The notes beneath the pieces were generated by a model. It worked only from the letters and a program-made list of their open reading frames with translations, was not told where the DNA came from and searched no databases. Below are positions 36,701 to 48,700 of a DNA stretch of 64,000 nt, piece by piece (positions within the stretch are counted from its first letter, which is position 1; every line of letters starts with the position of its first letter). Location of the stretch: positions 62,001-126,000 of the forward strand of contig RCAB01000072.1 in the NCBI GenBank assembly GCA_003640385.1. Reading direction: 5' to 3'. The DNA comes from Setaria digitata (taxonomy: Eukaryota; Nematoda; Chromadorea; Rhabditida; Setariidae). The position numbers were made by a program, and so were the translations under genes.

Positions 36701-39700
36701 TTAAATGATAGAACCTTCTGAGGATGTGAATGGAAACTCGATGACATACCTCGAGATCACGTTCAGTTTCAAGATTTTCTTCTTGAGGACACGGTGGTGC
36801 CCAGCGAACAAATTTTGTTTTTATTGGTTCATGCTTGCCATCTGATGGCTTGGCCATCAACCGAAGATAGTAGAAGCGCTGTTCCTCGGAAAGAGCTTTG
36901 TCGTCCTTGTCCGTGCTCGAAAATCGTAACATTTCTTACCGCAGTTATCTTGGGATTATTGTTAATGATGCTGGTAGTGATAGTACAGATAATGATGATA
37001 ACTGGTGAATGAACGATTGTTCGGCACATGTATAATAAAGAGAAGAACGCTATAAATGATTATAGCAAGTAATAAATAAATTTTCTAAACAGCACGGGCA
37101 TTCCAGAGGAAGATAGCGAATGCAATCTCTGGACAGAAGTCAGCTCCAGAATTTTCGAGAGTGATGGAATATACAAAGTAACCGAGGCTTTTGCCTGTAT
37201 CTAAATTCTCCGTGTCAATTTAATTTCGACATCTGATTTCGACGGACGAAAAACGTGAGACCTATGCAGAATCCAAGAAATCCAGTAATAATTAGCCGCC
37301 AGAGCGATTCAAATACTGCAATAAGCTAAATCTGCGAAAATTTCTTCAGATCAATGATAGGGAAATGCGTTACGAAGGCTTTTTTAAAAACACCACACTG
37401 AAAAGATTATCTGAACTTATCCAAGTAAACCTTTAATTTAAGCAAATAAATTTAACGGTCTATCTTTAACAAATTAACGGCGAGAACAATTTCAGCGGTA
37501 CCTATCAGATACTAAGGATAGTTTTCAAAGAATTTGTGTAGCTTTCAAAAGTACAGTCATCTTGTCACATTTTGTCATCTGCAAGCAATCATAACTGATA
37601 AGGCTATCGTAGAATAATGCATAGGTAAAGGATTCTTCTACGAATAATTCTATTTTGAAAGAAATATTTGCAAGACATAAATGTTAATATTTTTATTATT
37701 TACAGTAGTGCATTCTCAGTGAATAGAAATCAGTCCGAAATGACTGTGCCTCAGAAAGTATTCTGCAGAACACTGTATATCGTCAAATGCTTCTAAAAAC
37801 TACCACTGGTTACGGAATGTTCACCAACCAAATTATTGGTTATGTAAGCAGAACATAAGATTTTTCAAATTGTTTGCAAATCGTTCCCACCAACATTTAC
37901 TTTTATGAGGAAAAGTCTGCTTCCAGTATTTGTTATTAACTTTTACCATCTTGAAAGGCCTTTTCCAAATTTATAGTTCAGAATTTCTATCATTTCATCG
38001 GGATCTTCCAACACTATACTTTCAAAGCAGTGGAAAAAAATCGTGAGACTGGAACAGTTCATACTTAAGATATATGTTTTGGCTCTTCTCAGGTCATTCA
38101 ATTTTATTCTGAGCTGTACTCCCAATCGATATCGAGAATGAGTTAGAATCACCGATCAGAATGAAATAAATTTTCGAGAAGTTTAAGAGGGCAGATGACT
38201 GATAATTTCACTACTACTACCTAATTTTTATTTACAATGTGTTTAAAATCTTAGATGGACGGATTGGATCTAATCCAAATTTCTTTATTCAAAATTAGCA
38301 TTTCAAATTTCTGAAAAAGATGTAATTGTTCTTAGTGAAGCTCACAAAGTAAAAAGATATGGAAATGTTCTTAAGGATATCAGCTTACAATGGGAAGAAT
38401 GCAGCTGTATCTCACTTCTCTCTACTTAATAACTTAGTGATCTGTTAGCAGAGTAACAATGATCTGTGGGACAGAGAAATTGCTTAACTAACTTTAGTCT
38501 CAAGGTGAACAGTTTTTGGAAGATTTAGAAAATGAATCGATACGTCGTCTATCACTAAATACTGCGTATTTTAGGGCCGCGTGATAGCAAAATAGCCGAA
38601 AGGTAGCAGAAGGTAACATGAAGTTGCTTGACAAGAAATGGAAAGAAATCAAAATAATTCATAACAAAAGCCGATGAGACTATACGGTTGTTTTGAAAGG
38701 GAAGGAGATGGGCGCGAGGGGAGGTGATATCTGTTGCCTCAGGCTCAAGAGGTGAAAAGTGGAAGTTCGGGCACAGAGAGAGAGTTCCTGTGTCTGTGCA
38801 TGTGAGTGCTTTGGTTCGTCCTAAGCTTCTCAAGAAAATGATGACGATGGTTCGAGAAGGCGCAGCTGTCCAAGATAGAATGAAAGCAGGCACTTCATCG
38901 GATCAGATCAGCTAACTACAAAGCCAATCATTATCATCATCACCATCATCATCATCATTATTATTATTATTATCATCATCATCGATCACCATCATCATCA
39001 TATTTATCATCATCGTTATCGTCACCATCACCATCATCATCAGCCATCGTCATTGTCATCATCATCAGTCATCGTCATCATCTCTGTCATCATTATCGTT
39101 ATCTCTTGGAGAGAGAAAGAAATACGAAAGTTCTATCCTCCTGATGTCTGGAACTCCATCGAGGAGAAGAAGCTGCAGCAGTTGTGGGAGCAGTAGCAGT
39201 CTCGAGAAGCATGAAGTCGAGGCAGGAGTTAAGATGTAGCAGATTTGCAGCTGCGCTAAGTTAGCAAATCTGAGGCACAGTCTATCAGTGATGTTATCAA
39301 AGCGACTTCTACTGCTTGTTGGTGCCCTCACCCTCAGCAGTAAGTATGTTCAGCTAACAGAAACCACCACCAGCAGAACTTTTTTCAGTCTACAGTTATA
39401 TATGAGGACAATAATAGTGCAGCAGTTATAGTAGGTGATAAACTGATAATTAGTGCCGGCTATGTTGATACGATGATAATTATAATTGCCAATGTGACAG
39501 TGCAATACAATTAATTAGTAATGAAATAATCATGTCTTTTTATGAGACATTAGAAATAACATTTTTTTGATATGTCAGAAACTTAATACCAGTGGCAGCT
39601 GAAAATGTCTGTAAATGTACATGATCACATCAATGATAAGACTGATGATAATAATTAGAATAATGGAATTTGAGAAGCTTATCATAATAATAACTATGTT

Positions 39701-42700
39701 AGCAATACTGCAATTAATATATTGACAATAATGACAGCATTAGTGATGTTATGATGATAATAAACGACTGGTAGAAGCATAGTATTAGAGGAACGGTTAT
39801 TCTAAATCCTTGTAAACCTTTCATTAAGACACTTCTAGAAAAAAGTGTAACAAGTGAAGAAGTGAAGTATTTATTTAATTGAGTGATTTGAAAGTTCAGT
39901 GAACAGAAACGAATTTTTGAAAATCTTAAATGAAAAAGTTCAACATTTTTAAGAATTAGCAAATCTTTTTTGATTTATTTTCTCAAACCGTTGATTCTAT
40001 TCTAAAATTCCTTACTTGACCTGTTTTTCTATCTGCTGTTTGATAAACCTTGAAACACAAGGTTTTAGTTGCTAGACTTCAAAAGTTAATTGCAAAGAGC
40101 CATTAAGAATTCTTGAAGCAACCGTATAATTTACTTAAAGAGCTAACGAAACTACTGGTGTATTAAACGTTCGCAATTTGATTGTTAGGATACTATTAAT
40201 TAGGCATTGTTTTAAACATTTTGAAATAAGAGCAATAACCCATCATGTTTATAATATTAATGAGAAAATTACAATATAACCGTGTAATTTATAAAAAGTT
40301 TATAAAAAGGTGAATTTATAAAACAACTTGTGAATTTATAAAACAACTTGGGATGAGATGAAGTGTAAAACTAATATTTAATTAATTTTAAAATTTACGG
40401 AAAAGGCTTTCTTCTACGTGTGCGGTCTAACTGAAGAAATTTCTAGCTTAAAAAAATTAGTGCTGCCTTAAAAGTAAAACTAGTTAATTTCGGATAAACG
40501 GTGATTCCTTTAATAGACAACTTAAAATAAACTTTAATTGGTTGATGCAGTGCAGGTCTTCAGGTCGTGTCCCTTTCTTTGCCTTTCTGAAGATAAGTTT
40601 AGCAGCAATCATTAGATTGTATCCTAGATCGAAGAAGCCTAGACGGGTAATATCTTACCCAAATAACTGCCAACTTACGGCTAAAAAATAAAAGGCGGAT
40701 AATAATTGACTAATAAGACAATATGATTACACCTTTAAGTATTTCGAAAAATCAGTGCGATGGTTTTGATAAGAGAAAGTAGCTGAAGGCACTTATAGTC
40801 TAGTTAGTGAGTAGATTGAAGCGAATCAGAAGGATTAAAACGAATTTGTGAGGTTGCTAGCTTTAAAAATGCAACAGTAAAGGATCACATGGCCTCTTGA
40901 AATGTTTTATCTCCAATAAATCGAACCCAATAACATTCATCTGAAGCTTATTTTATAACGTCAAAGTAACTGTGATGAAGTGATTGTTTTCGAATTTCTC
41001 ATTGTAAATTCTGTTGATATTGTGTAACATTATTAGCTATCGATGAAGAAGCACACATTACGCGAACTACTTAGTTTTGATTCCTCGTCATTTATCAATT
41101 TCTAAACAGCCTGACAGAGTGGCTGTTTATGATGCCAAGTTGGAATTCTGATTCCATCCAGTCACTTGAAGTGTTTCACAGTTACTCGAATTAATAGTCC
41201 ACAAAACCTAGTTCCATTTTCTTATTTCCCGTCCGGTCTCTTCCACATCATCTTCCTGGGCACAATTTGCAGTGACCTGTCCTAGGATGTGTGTGTGTCT
41301 GTCCGTCTGTCCGTGTGTGTGTGTGTGTGTGTAATAAATTGTAAAATGACACTCGGAACTTCAGACTACAAGAATATTTTTCAAAGGATAACTGATACTT
41401 CAGAACAGCAGCAGTGCTTATTAACACTACATTACATAAATAATTAGTTGTTTTTATCGATAAAAATAACAATCTCATCCCGGCAAATGATTATCAGGGA
41501 AAGAATTTATGCTAAAAGTTGAAACTACCAAATTCGTTTTCATGCCTGGGTCGTAGATTTAACGATAGATGATAAATGTGTAATATGTTATGTTGTTCAA
41601 AAAATTTATATGTATTTTATAGAGAGGAATTTTTGCAATATTTAAGAATATAAAATTTGAAGATTAAGTGCTCTGGAATGATTATTTAAGTAGCATGCGT
41701 GAAATGATGAAAAGAAATAAGCCAAAAATAAAAGGGGCCTAATTGTAAAAGCATGTATTTACAACACATTCCTCTCCTCTTCAAACCCAAGTATGTATGA
41801 AAAAGGTAATTAAACTGTCTCGGAGATGTCTGCTCTCAATTCAAATCTTTAATAAAATCAAAACACTTGCGGCAAAGAAATCACTGTAAAATGTGTTTCA
41901 TTTCTACTTCGTTTCATTTACGACTTTTCCGAAGTTCAACACTAAAATTCAAGGCTGAAGCAGTCAGTGATAAGTATTGCAGCAGCACAATTGCAAAAAT
42001 ATATGCTAGTGGAGGCGTTGAAAAAGAATTAAGTAACGTGTTTTTGACGCCACACATGTCACATGTCAAAGGCTACACGTCAGTCAATCTTTCGAATTTT
42101 ATCGCAATGACAAGTTTATGGGCTAAATATAACAATCTTTCGATAATTATTTTTACCAAAACTTATTAAGACTTCATTCCCGTTTTGTGTATTCTTCTTT
42201 GGAACGATTAAGTCTAACCTTTAAAGATTGAAAAGGAAAAAGGCTTCTGTTCTCAGAGTTAACTGGCGTAACTCAATCTGAAGTAGAAAAGTTTTAATTT
42301 AAAAACGAATTATTCGTGGACCTCAAGCCTAGAAAAATCGAAATATCTAGCCACTTGCTCACTAATTCAGTCCAAAATTTTTTCACAAACATTTCTCGTA
42401 TTTTTGTCGTAGAATATGGAAGTGGTTGTTAATCGCAAATGAGCATAAAGCTAATTTCTTTATCTCCGGAAAATTGGCTACTCAGAGAAAAAAGAAATGA
42501 TCTAGAAGAATTAGTGATTTTGATTCTCATCACACTTTAATTTTATCACATTTAGACCATTTATAATGAGAAAAATGACTGGAATAGTGACGCTAGAAGG
42601 GGATATTTTCCACAAGATTCTTCGAGCTATATCAATGTATCATGCAGTCATCTTGATGACTGATTACTTTTACTTTAGGCAGTTATCAGTTAATTCTAAC

Positions 42701-45700
42701 AACTGAGTACTTCTTTTGTGATTTACTTTAATTCTCATCAAAACTTTGATTTTACTGGAAAAAGCCAAATATTTGCGACTGTGTTCATGTTAGTTATTTG
42801 AAGAAATTGATTTAATAAGCACTGAATTGTGCTTGATACGATAATATGCAGGCGCCCAATGAACTGACATATTAGTTCTCAATGTTGTGAACCGAAAGCT
42901 CCTCAGGAAATGATGAAAATAAACCTTTTTGGAAGATTTGAACACGTTACACTTAAATGTGTTTGATGCACCATCCCGTGCAATATAAGAAAATATTTGT
43001 AAATCCTGAGAATCGTGAGATACATAAAAAACCCTGGAATGAACAAATATTTAACATTTCACATGGATTCAAGATCCATTGACACAGCTCAGCTGCAAGA
43101 CGGAAACGATAGCGAAGCAATTTTCAATCAGATTCTCATCTACTTCGCTGCCACTGACTTCACTTTATGAAATTGCGTGGAACCTTTCCAACATTTGACA
43201 TTTGTGGACTTTTTTTGGAAGAGAGAAGCTAGTTTTTTAACTTCCCTTTCTGAGAAATTTCCTCTTTTATTGCTCAAAAAAGGATCGTTTTGGCTTTATC
43301 AGTCATATTACCTAGGGAAGTTAAGACTGCCAGTCCTAAATTCTACTAAACAAATCCAAAAAATGAATTTGTTAAGAGAGTGTTAATCTGACTTGTGACT
43401 TTTAGAGCTGACTTATCCAAGATCTTGTATCAACTGATTTTATTATGTCGAGGACCCTTTGTCTCAAGAATTCTTGGACCTTAAATTAATTTATAAATTC
43501 ATGTGAATAAAAAAAGAATAAACAGTGCAAACCTATGAATGGGATGGAACATCACCAAAAGTTTGCTCTCGTCCCAAGTTGCATCCTTTTGATTTTTCTA
43601 AAACAACACAATCTTATTAAAGTGCTTCTAAAATTCACTACTTAACAAAAGTTCATGTATGATGAGGATTTTAGAATTCCCGAGCTTCTCAGTAGAAGGA
43701 TTCTCAGTATCAATGTTGCACATTTGAAAATCGTAACATTTAAAGAAAAACCTTTTTCCGGTGGAGAACAACTTTGATACCGTCAATGGAGACTGTTATA
43801 TCCACTGGGCGCTTTTTTATACCTCGCGCTTTGAATTCGTACTGTAAACGACAGTGATAAATTGTATTAAAAAGAAGCAATTTTATGCTAAATCCTCATT
43901 TATTTATGTCATTCGCAGTCACTTCTTCGAGAAACAAACTGTTGGCTTGAGATATTCCAGAAAAAAATCGAAATATTCATATTGATATATTTCGAAGACC
44001 TTCTACAGTAGGATGAACTGGTTCACTTTTGACAATGGATCTGAAGCTAAAACTAAAGTTTTAGAAGTGAACTTACTCGAACTCGACGCATTGCAGCGAC
44101 AATTTCTATACGTGACCCGGGCCGTGGTATTTCCATACTTCCTACGTACTGAAAATGAAGAAAATTACATTCTTCAGCACAGTATCTTTTTATCATTTAT
44201 TTGAAATTTCATTGTTTTGGCCGATTTATTTTCTATATTTGTTGTACCAAAATGCTTCTCATTAAGTAGATTGAGTAGAAACCAAGTAATTAGAAATTTA
44301 TGTTCTAATTAGAAACTAATTAGAAGTCAAATCTCTGCTATTATTAAACAGAAAAGTTAAATTTCAGCTTGAAACCACATGACTGACAGTCGAAACGCAA
44401 CAAACAAATGATGCAATAGTTGGTGACACTACCAGAAAGTTAGGATCCAGGTCCGGAGATCAGTATGACAACCATAAAGCAATGATGAAAGCATGAATAT
44501 CGGCTAGACTTCAGAGTAACTCGCCTTTAGAGTTCACTAGAAGCAAGAAAGACACTGATCTGTCTCAAACTTGTCATTAAATAGATGAATTTTATGGGCA
44601 AAAGTGGATAGATGAGAGGTGCTGCTAAATCGGTTTCATTTACTCCATTCAGTTTTTATTTTATTTCGAGAAATTTATTGACAATTTCCAATTCCGTGCA
44701 AGCGAAAAGTATCCAAGTAGCAATAAGGTCATTAAAATCAAGAAGGTGGATGTTTAATTAATTCTCGTTTTCTATTAATAATTGCTACTAGATTTCTTAA
44801 TTAACATCACGCAACTATTCCTTTCCAGCTATGCTTCCAGTGGAAACTTTGTTTTCAGATGTCCTTTAATTGCTCATTTGAATGTCATCCTTAATCGTTT
44901 TCTAGAACTTTGAAACGAATTAAATGCTAATAAGTTAGTAAATTTAGTTCATGTAACAAGCATGACTTGCATTATCAATATGTTTCCCTTTCAAAAAGCC
45001 TCTAAATCACCATTTTTCTCTCGATAAGTTCCTATTATCTCGCAAATCATTTCATTACTACTAACATCTTTACTAATTTTTATTCACTTCATTGTTGCTA
45101 TTGCTATTATCATCATTATTATTACTATTATTAAAGTATTATTACTGTATTTTTTAGAAGTTTCTAATCTGCTGATTTGACAGAATGTCAATAAAATGCC
45201 AAGCAACTTTATAAATACAATAATTGAAATTTTTCTGGGCAGTTTCATTTGTCTAATTAGCTGATTTATGAGCCTATAAGTTTGAGAGGTATACTGTGCA
45301 TCGATAGTTTAACTATTCAAATAAATCCTCTCCTGATTCGAACGATCATCTTTCAGAAATGATTTACTTTAATCGAACAATTACCAAATTTGCTAACTTC
45401 TCTCAAATCCAGTTATTCAAATATTATATGTTTTATTTGCTTGGCTAGCATCCTACTTCCTCAATAATAACGTTTTCGAGTTAATTTGTTATGCACAAGT
45501 TTACGGTAAACTACACTTGCATAAAGTAATTTCGTCCAGAGAAGCAGAACTATTAGCTAAGAATTTATCGATATGAAAACATTTGTCACATCAGTGAATT
45601 TCGAAGTGACATACAGATGTCTAAATTTAGCCGTGAAGTAGTAAAACAAACCTTAGCATCGAAGTGAATACCGTGTTGATAGGCGAGTTCATTGTGTAGT

Positions 45701-45768
45701 GGAATACGGCAGTCGTAGAGATCCTCTGATATTATATCATAAGATCCATGCTTCTTCTTACCCGGCAT
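24769..45768 (-). CDS. dyc-1: DYC-1 / NOS1AP (CAPON) orthologue, PTB-domain adaptor
   Basis: Adaptor of the dystrophin/nNOS network; C. elegans DYC-1 acts in muscle at attachment structures. Exons: 45768-45652, 44148-44077, 43841-43752, 43585-43533, 43033-42925, 34461-34335, 30887-30736, 30516-30320, 30242-30071, 29887-29693, 29421-29296, 28780-28655, 28509-28354, 28156-28022, 27679-27554, 27286-27176, 26886-26680, 26467-26334, 26211-26049, 25490-25213, 24982-24769, about 1019 residues. An exon ending at 31808 may also be used. Start [11 protein letters not shown] then [15 protein letters not shown] matches the family N-terminus. The PTB domain covers about 20-170: [51 protein letters not shown], then [20 protein letters not shown] Pro/Ser/Gln-rich linker follows, then a coiled coil at about 430-512 ([37 protein letters not shown]) as in CAPON. 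All listed joins agree in phase. The first five exons are separated from the rest by an 8.5-kb intron. Confidence 0.92.
26671..26886 (-). CDS. dyc-1: Alternative terminal exon of the dyc-1 gene, PDZ-ligand ending
   Basis: Continues in phase from the exon at 27286-27176, starting [14 protein letters not shown]. If its weak GTTTTA donor at 26679 is not used, the frame runs on to a TAA, giving a protein of about 759 residues that ends RRILESVL. The last four residues fit the class I PDZ-ligand pattern (S/T-x-hydrophobic). NOS1AP proteins bind the PDZ domain of neuronal nitric oxide synthase through their C-terminus, so a short form ending here would make sense. Use of the donor instead leads to four more exons ending at 24769. 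A GTAAGAG site inside the exon, after TTRR, is a third option. Confidence 0.6.
   Translation of the reverse strand, partial: DDDEQQVASPTTRRVREKSKVLGGGPMFKRMSFNPKLWDVKRKDVSETTGNSVSESIDETSGSRRILESVL
27421..27830. repeat. 20-bp direct repeat flanking one dyc-1 exon
   Basis: The same 20 bases occur exactly at 27421-27440 and 27811-27830, in the two introns on either side of the exon 27679-27554. The spacing between copies is 390 bp. No transposon ends are evident. Confidence 0.85.
28261..28300. repeat. Perfect 17-bp hairpin in a dyc-1 intron
   Basis: Arms 28261-28277 and 28284-28300 are exact reverse complements with a 6-nt loop. It lies in the intron between exons 28509-28354 and 28156-28022, about 50 nt downstream of the donor of the first. 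Confidence 0.85.
31808..32033 (-). CDS. dyc-1: Probable optional exon of the dyc-1 gene
   Basis: A minus-strand open stretch with protein-like content ([20 protein letters not shown], then acidic [13 protein letters not shown] and basic [19 protein letters not shown]). It ends at a strong GTAAGTG donor in phase 1, which matches the next exon (30887). Its 5' boundary is unclear: AG sites upstream (near 32035-32062) give phase 0 or 2, whereas the preceding PTB exon (34335) ends in phase 1. The PTB exon joins directly to 30887 in phase, so this segment may belong to another isoform, for instance one starting from the exon at 36932, which ends in phase 0. Confidence 0.55.
36750..36932 (-). CDS. 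dyc-1: Alternative first exon of the dyc-1 gene (unique N-terminus)
   Basis: Lies within the 8.5-kb intron that splits the PTB domain. It begins with an ATG immediately preceded in frame by a stop two codons upstream, and runs 61 codons (183 nt) to a GTATGT donor in phase 0. It encodes [38 protein letters not shown] and similar protein-like sequence, with higher GC than the surrounding intron. The next exon, 34461, starts in phase 0 (SQAMRVV), so the join is exact. The product would keep only the last PTB helix and the whole C-terminal region. Mammalian NOS1AP has short isoforms lacking the PTB domain, which supports the idea but does not prove it. Confidence 0.55.
38927..39103. repeat. CAT/ATT trinucleotide microsatellite
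   Basis: An imperfect run of CAT, ATT and related triplets within the long dyc-1 intron, interrupted by CGT/CAC variants. It lies just upstream of a plus-strand candidate signal-peptide exon. Confidence 0.9.
39291..39339 (+). CDS. Candidate first exon with signal peptide, nested antisense in dyc-1
   Basis: Seen: ATG, sixteen codons reading [16 protein letters not shown], then a strong GTAAGTATG donor in phase 1. The sequence has the basic start and Leu-rich core of a signal peptide. The upstream 200 bp are GC-richer than the surrounding intron. No downstream exon could be linked with confidence, so this may be a chance hit or the start of a nested secreted-protein gene. Confidence 0.25.
40311..40350. 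repeat. Perfect tandem duplication of a 20-bp unit
   Basis: Two exact copies (40311-40330, 40331-40350) in the dyc-1 intron. It is probably recent replication slippage. Confidence 0.9.
41288..41332. repeat. GT dinucleotide microsatellite with GTCC interruption
   Basis: A run of GT units interrupted by TCTGTCC-type variants in the dyc-1 intron. Confidence 0.9.
45091..45147. repeat. ATT/ATC trinucleotide-rich tract
   Basis: Imperfect ATT, ATC and CTATT units in the first dyc-1 intron. No other function is apparent. Confidence 0.75.
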
Positions 45769-45777
45769 TCTATCGGC

Positions 45778-45790
45778 TCTATAATTAAAT
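45778..45790 (-). promoter_or_regulatory. dyc-1: Splice acceptor upstream of the dyc-1 start codon
   Basis: On the minus strand an AT-rich tract ending in TATAG leaves a 10-nt leader before the ATG at 45768. It may be a trans-splice site or the end of a 5' UTR intron. Confidence 0.4.
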
Positions 45791-48700
45791 TTATCTTTTA
45801 AAATGCACTGATAAAATTAATCAGTTTTTCGCAATTCTTATGATAAGGCCAATCGAAGAAACAATGGTAAACAATGATAAGACACTGAAGAATGAATATT
45901 TTGGGCAAAAGAATTATAAATCATCTATTCAAATAAGTAATTGAATAGATGGATGAAGAGAATTGCAAAAATGTTTTGGCTCAGCAATGAAACAATATAA
46001 GATGATTGGTAAATATTGACAATCCCTTTCAAAAAAAAGAAAAAAAAGTAGGGTTTTACAAAAACTCAAATTCACTTTTTTGTTCGACCAGTCAATTTAG
46101 AAGTAATAGGAAAGTGAAAAACGAGAGTAGAGTAAATTTCGTTTTTTTTGAGGTCACTTCGTTCATCAATTCACGAAATCCCTAACATCGAGTGAATTAT
46201 TTGGGGAATGGAAATTATTCTGTAAGAAGCAGAAGGAAATAGACGGAAGCAAAGAATTTGCAGTAGCTGTGAAATTTTAGTTAATTATCGATGGGCAATG
46301 TATTAATGCATATATTTTCGTGTGTCAAAGGAACGTGGCGGAAAATTTGAAGATCGCCAAGCTAATCTAATTGTATATCTAATGAAATCATAGTGAATCG
46401 ACTCATTAGGGGATGGACAACGATTCTTCCCCTTGAAAGCTTTGTCATCTGACATTTTGCCAAAAGGGCTTTGTTGAATCGCTAGGCACTAACATTGATG
46501 GAATGATTAGGCCATGAAGGATTTGGCCATAAATTACGATTAAAAAATTAGTGAGTTGGTAACCTTTACCCTACTCAAAGGCCGAAAATTCTGCAGAATT
46601 AATTTTTCCAATACGTGGAATATAATTATTTACGGAATTATCGAAAGTAAATTTAAATACCATGGCCTTCAAGAATATTCATTCAACAGAATATTAGACA
46701 AAAAGTTTTGACATTATAAATCATTTTTCTTTCCTTTAATTTCGATTCATTTTGCATTCTTATTCTCAATTATTCCAAAAAATATAAAATGAAAGGCAAA
46801 GAAACAAGCAGAGAAAATGATTAGTTTTTTTTTTGAAAACCAAATGAGAAGATTGAGTTCTAGAAATACTGGACACCCCTAAATTAAATTTCTAAATCTG
46901 AAATGGAAATGGAATGTGTATAGAGCATACAAGACAAACTGAAAGAGGCAAGAAGCGAGGAATGAGCTAAATAAAACTTAATTAATTACACTCATTGTTA
47001 CTAGACCATGATTTCTTCGTAATGATGTGTAGCATTTAAATTTCAAAGAATACTACTTTTAGTCTAAATTAACACGAAAGAAGTGGTATAAATTACAAAT
47101 TGATCAATTAGTATGGAGTCGATTCAACGCGTGCCCTAAAGTCAGTATTTTTTAGCATGAAACTGAGAAAACTATTATCACTTTTATAAAAAGTTCAGGT
47201 CTGAATTATTTTCTCTAACAATATCTTCCAGCGCTTCTTCAGATTCAAAATACGTTTGGAGAATGCGAAATTAAAAGAAACTGTTTTATTTAAGACATAA
47301 CTAATTAATTACTATAACTCATTTGACAATAATTACTTTGCAGTGATGTCTAGCATTTCTATTCCAACGAATAACTAATCCTTTTGAAATAAAAGTATAA
47401 AATTTGTGAAAAAAAATTTTAAGATCTACTTTTGCATATGAATATTTTATGAAAAAAGTTTTTTTTTTTTTGCAATATTTGCAGAATCAAAAAATATAGA
47501 AAGCATTAATTAATGGGCTGGTAAGATAGTAAATGAATTCTTTTAAATCTTCCTATAACTCTCAACCATTACGCTATCAAATTTTTTTTTTTTTGTCCAA
47601 TTTTGAAGAAATCAGAAGGTATAAATAGGTGCAAAAATTCAGAAAGTCTCCTGAAGGAAACCGTTTAAATCCGTAGGAATTCTGATCATCAATGCTTGAA
47701 AAAGAAATCTGGCGTTTGGCCATTTTATATTAAAATATCATCTCGTATTGAACAATTGCTACTGATTAATTGGCATTTCTGGAGAAGGGCAAGAAAGGGA
47801 TCTGAAAAATATGGGACAACCTGAGAACAACCTTTCTTGTTGCTAAAAGCACCATAAAATAGTGGCTTCAGCATCAAAAACTAAAAACCTGCGTGAAATG
47901 CCTTCTATGAGAAATAAATAATTATGCGCAGTGAATTCAGTTAATTTAAAATGCAGTTTTGTTAGTAAGAGGTAGACAACGGAGATGTCCAATTAGACAG
48001 TAAACTCTAACGAATTTTTTGAGGTTTTTAGCAATTTTTATAATTCGAAAATTCGCTTTTTCGCTAATGATTGATTCCGGAAATATCGGGAACAGGAAAT
48101 GAAATTAGAACTGCCTGTTTGCTTCTATCAATTTTCATGAATTGCACAATTTTATTAGCGCTATTTTTTTTCCGTAAGGAAAAATTCGATATTTTTTTTG
48201 CTATGCATTAAGAAAAGTCGATGACGTTAGAAAATTAAAAATTTGCAATTAATGGTGAAGCATACTATCAAGAAACTAAATAAGTACATTATTAATGTTA
48301 GAATATAGAGGATTCATTTTGAGACAGAGTGATTTGCAAATGAGAAATCTCTTATTTCATTGAACAAACATTGAAATTACTGATTTTTTTTTCTTTTGAA
48401 AAATTTTTATTTCAAACAAACTACACAATCAGGATTGCTTTCGATATTGTTTCTCGGTGTTTGCATAATCGTAGAAATCATGAGCGCTTTTAGTGATAGC
48501 TTTTAGATTTGACTAAAATACATTGGAGAAGTTACTTTTTATCACTGAAAAAAGAAAAAATTATGACACTAAGAATTTTAGATGGGGATGGAAACGGGGA
48601 AAATAGATTACTGATTAAAAAGAGGGGAAAAAATACGCTTAGAATGAATGATTATGAAAAAATCGGAGTTTGATTGTGGTCATGAACATGTCTCAGTTTA

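Noticed and set aside
38724..39331. Open frames on both strands around the CAT repeat
   Set aside because: They are by-products of the trinucleotide array and its GC-richer flank.
41867..42169. 100-codon plus-strand frame in the dyc-1 intron
   Set aside because: The first part is compositionally poor, and no acceptor or donor links it to the candidate exon at 39291.
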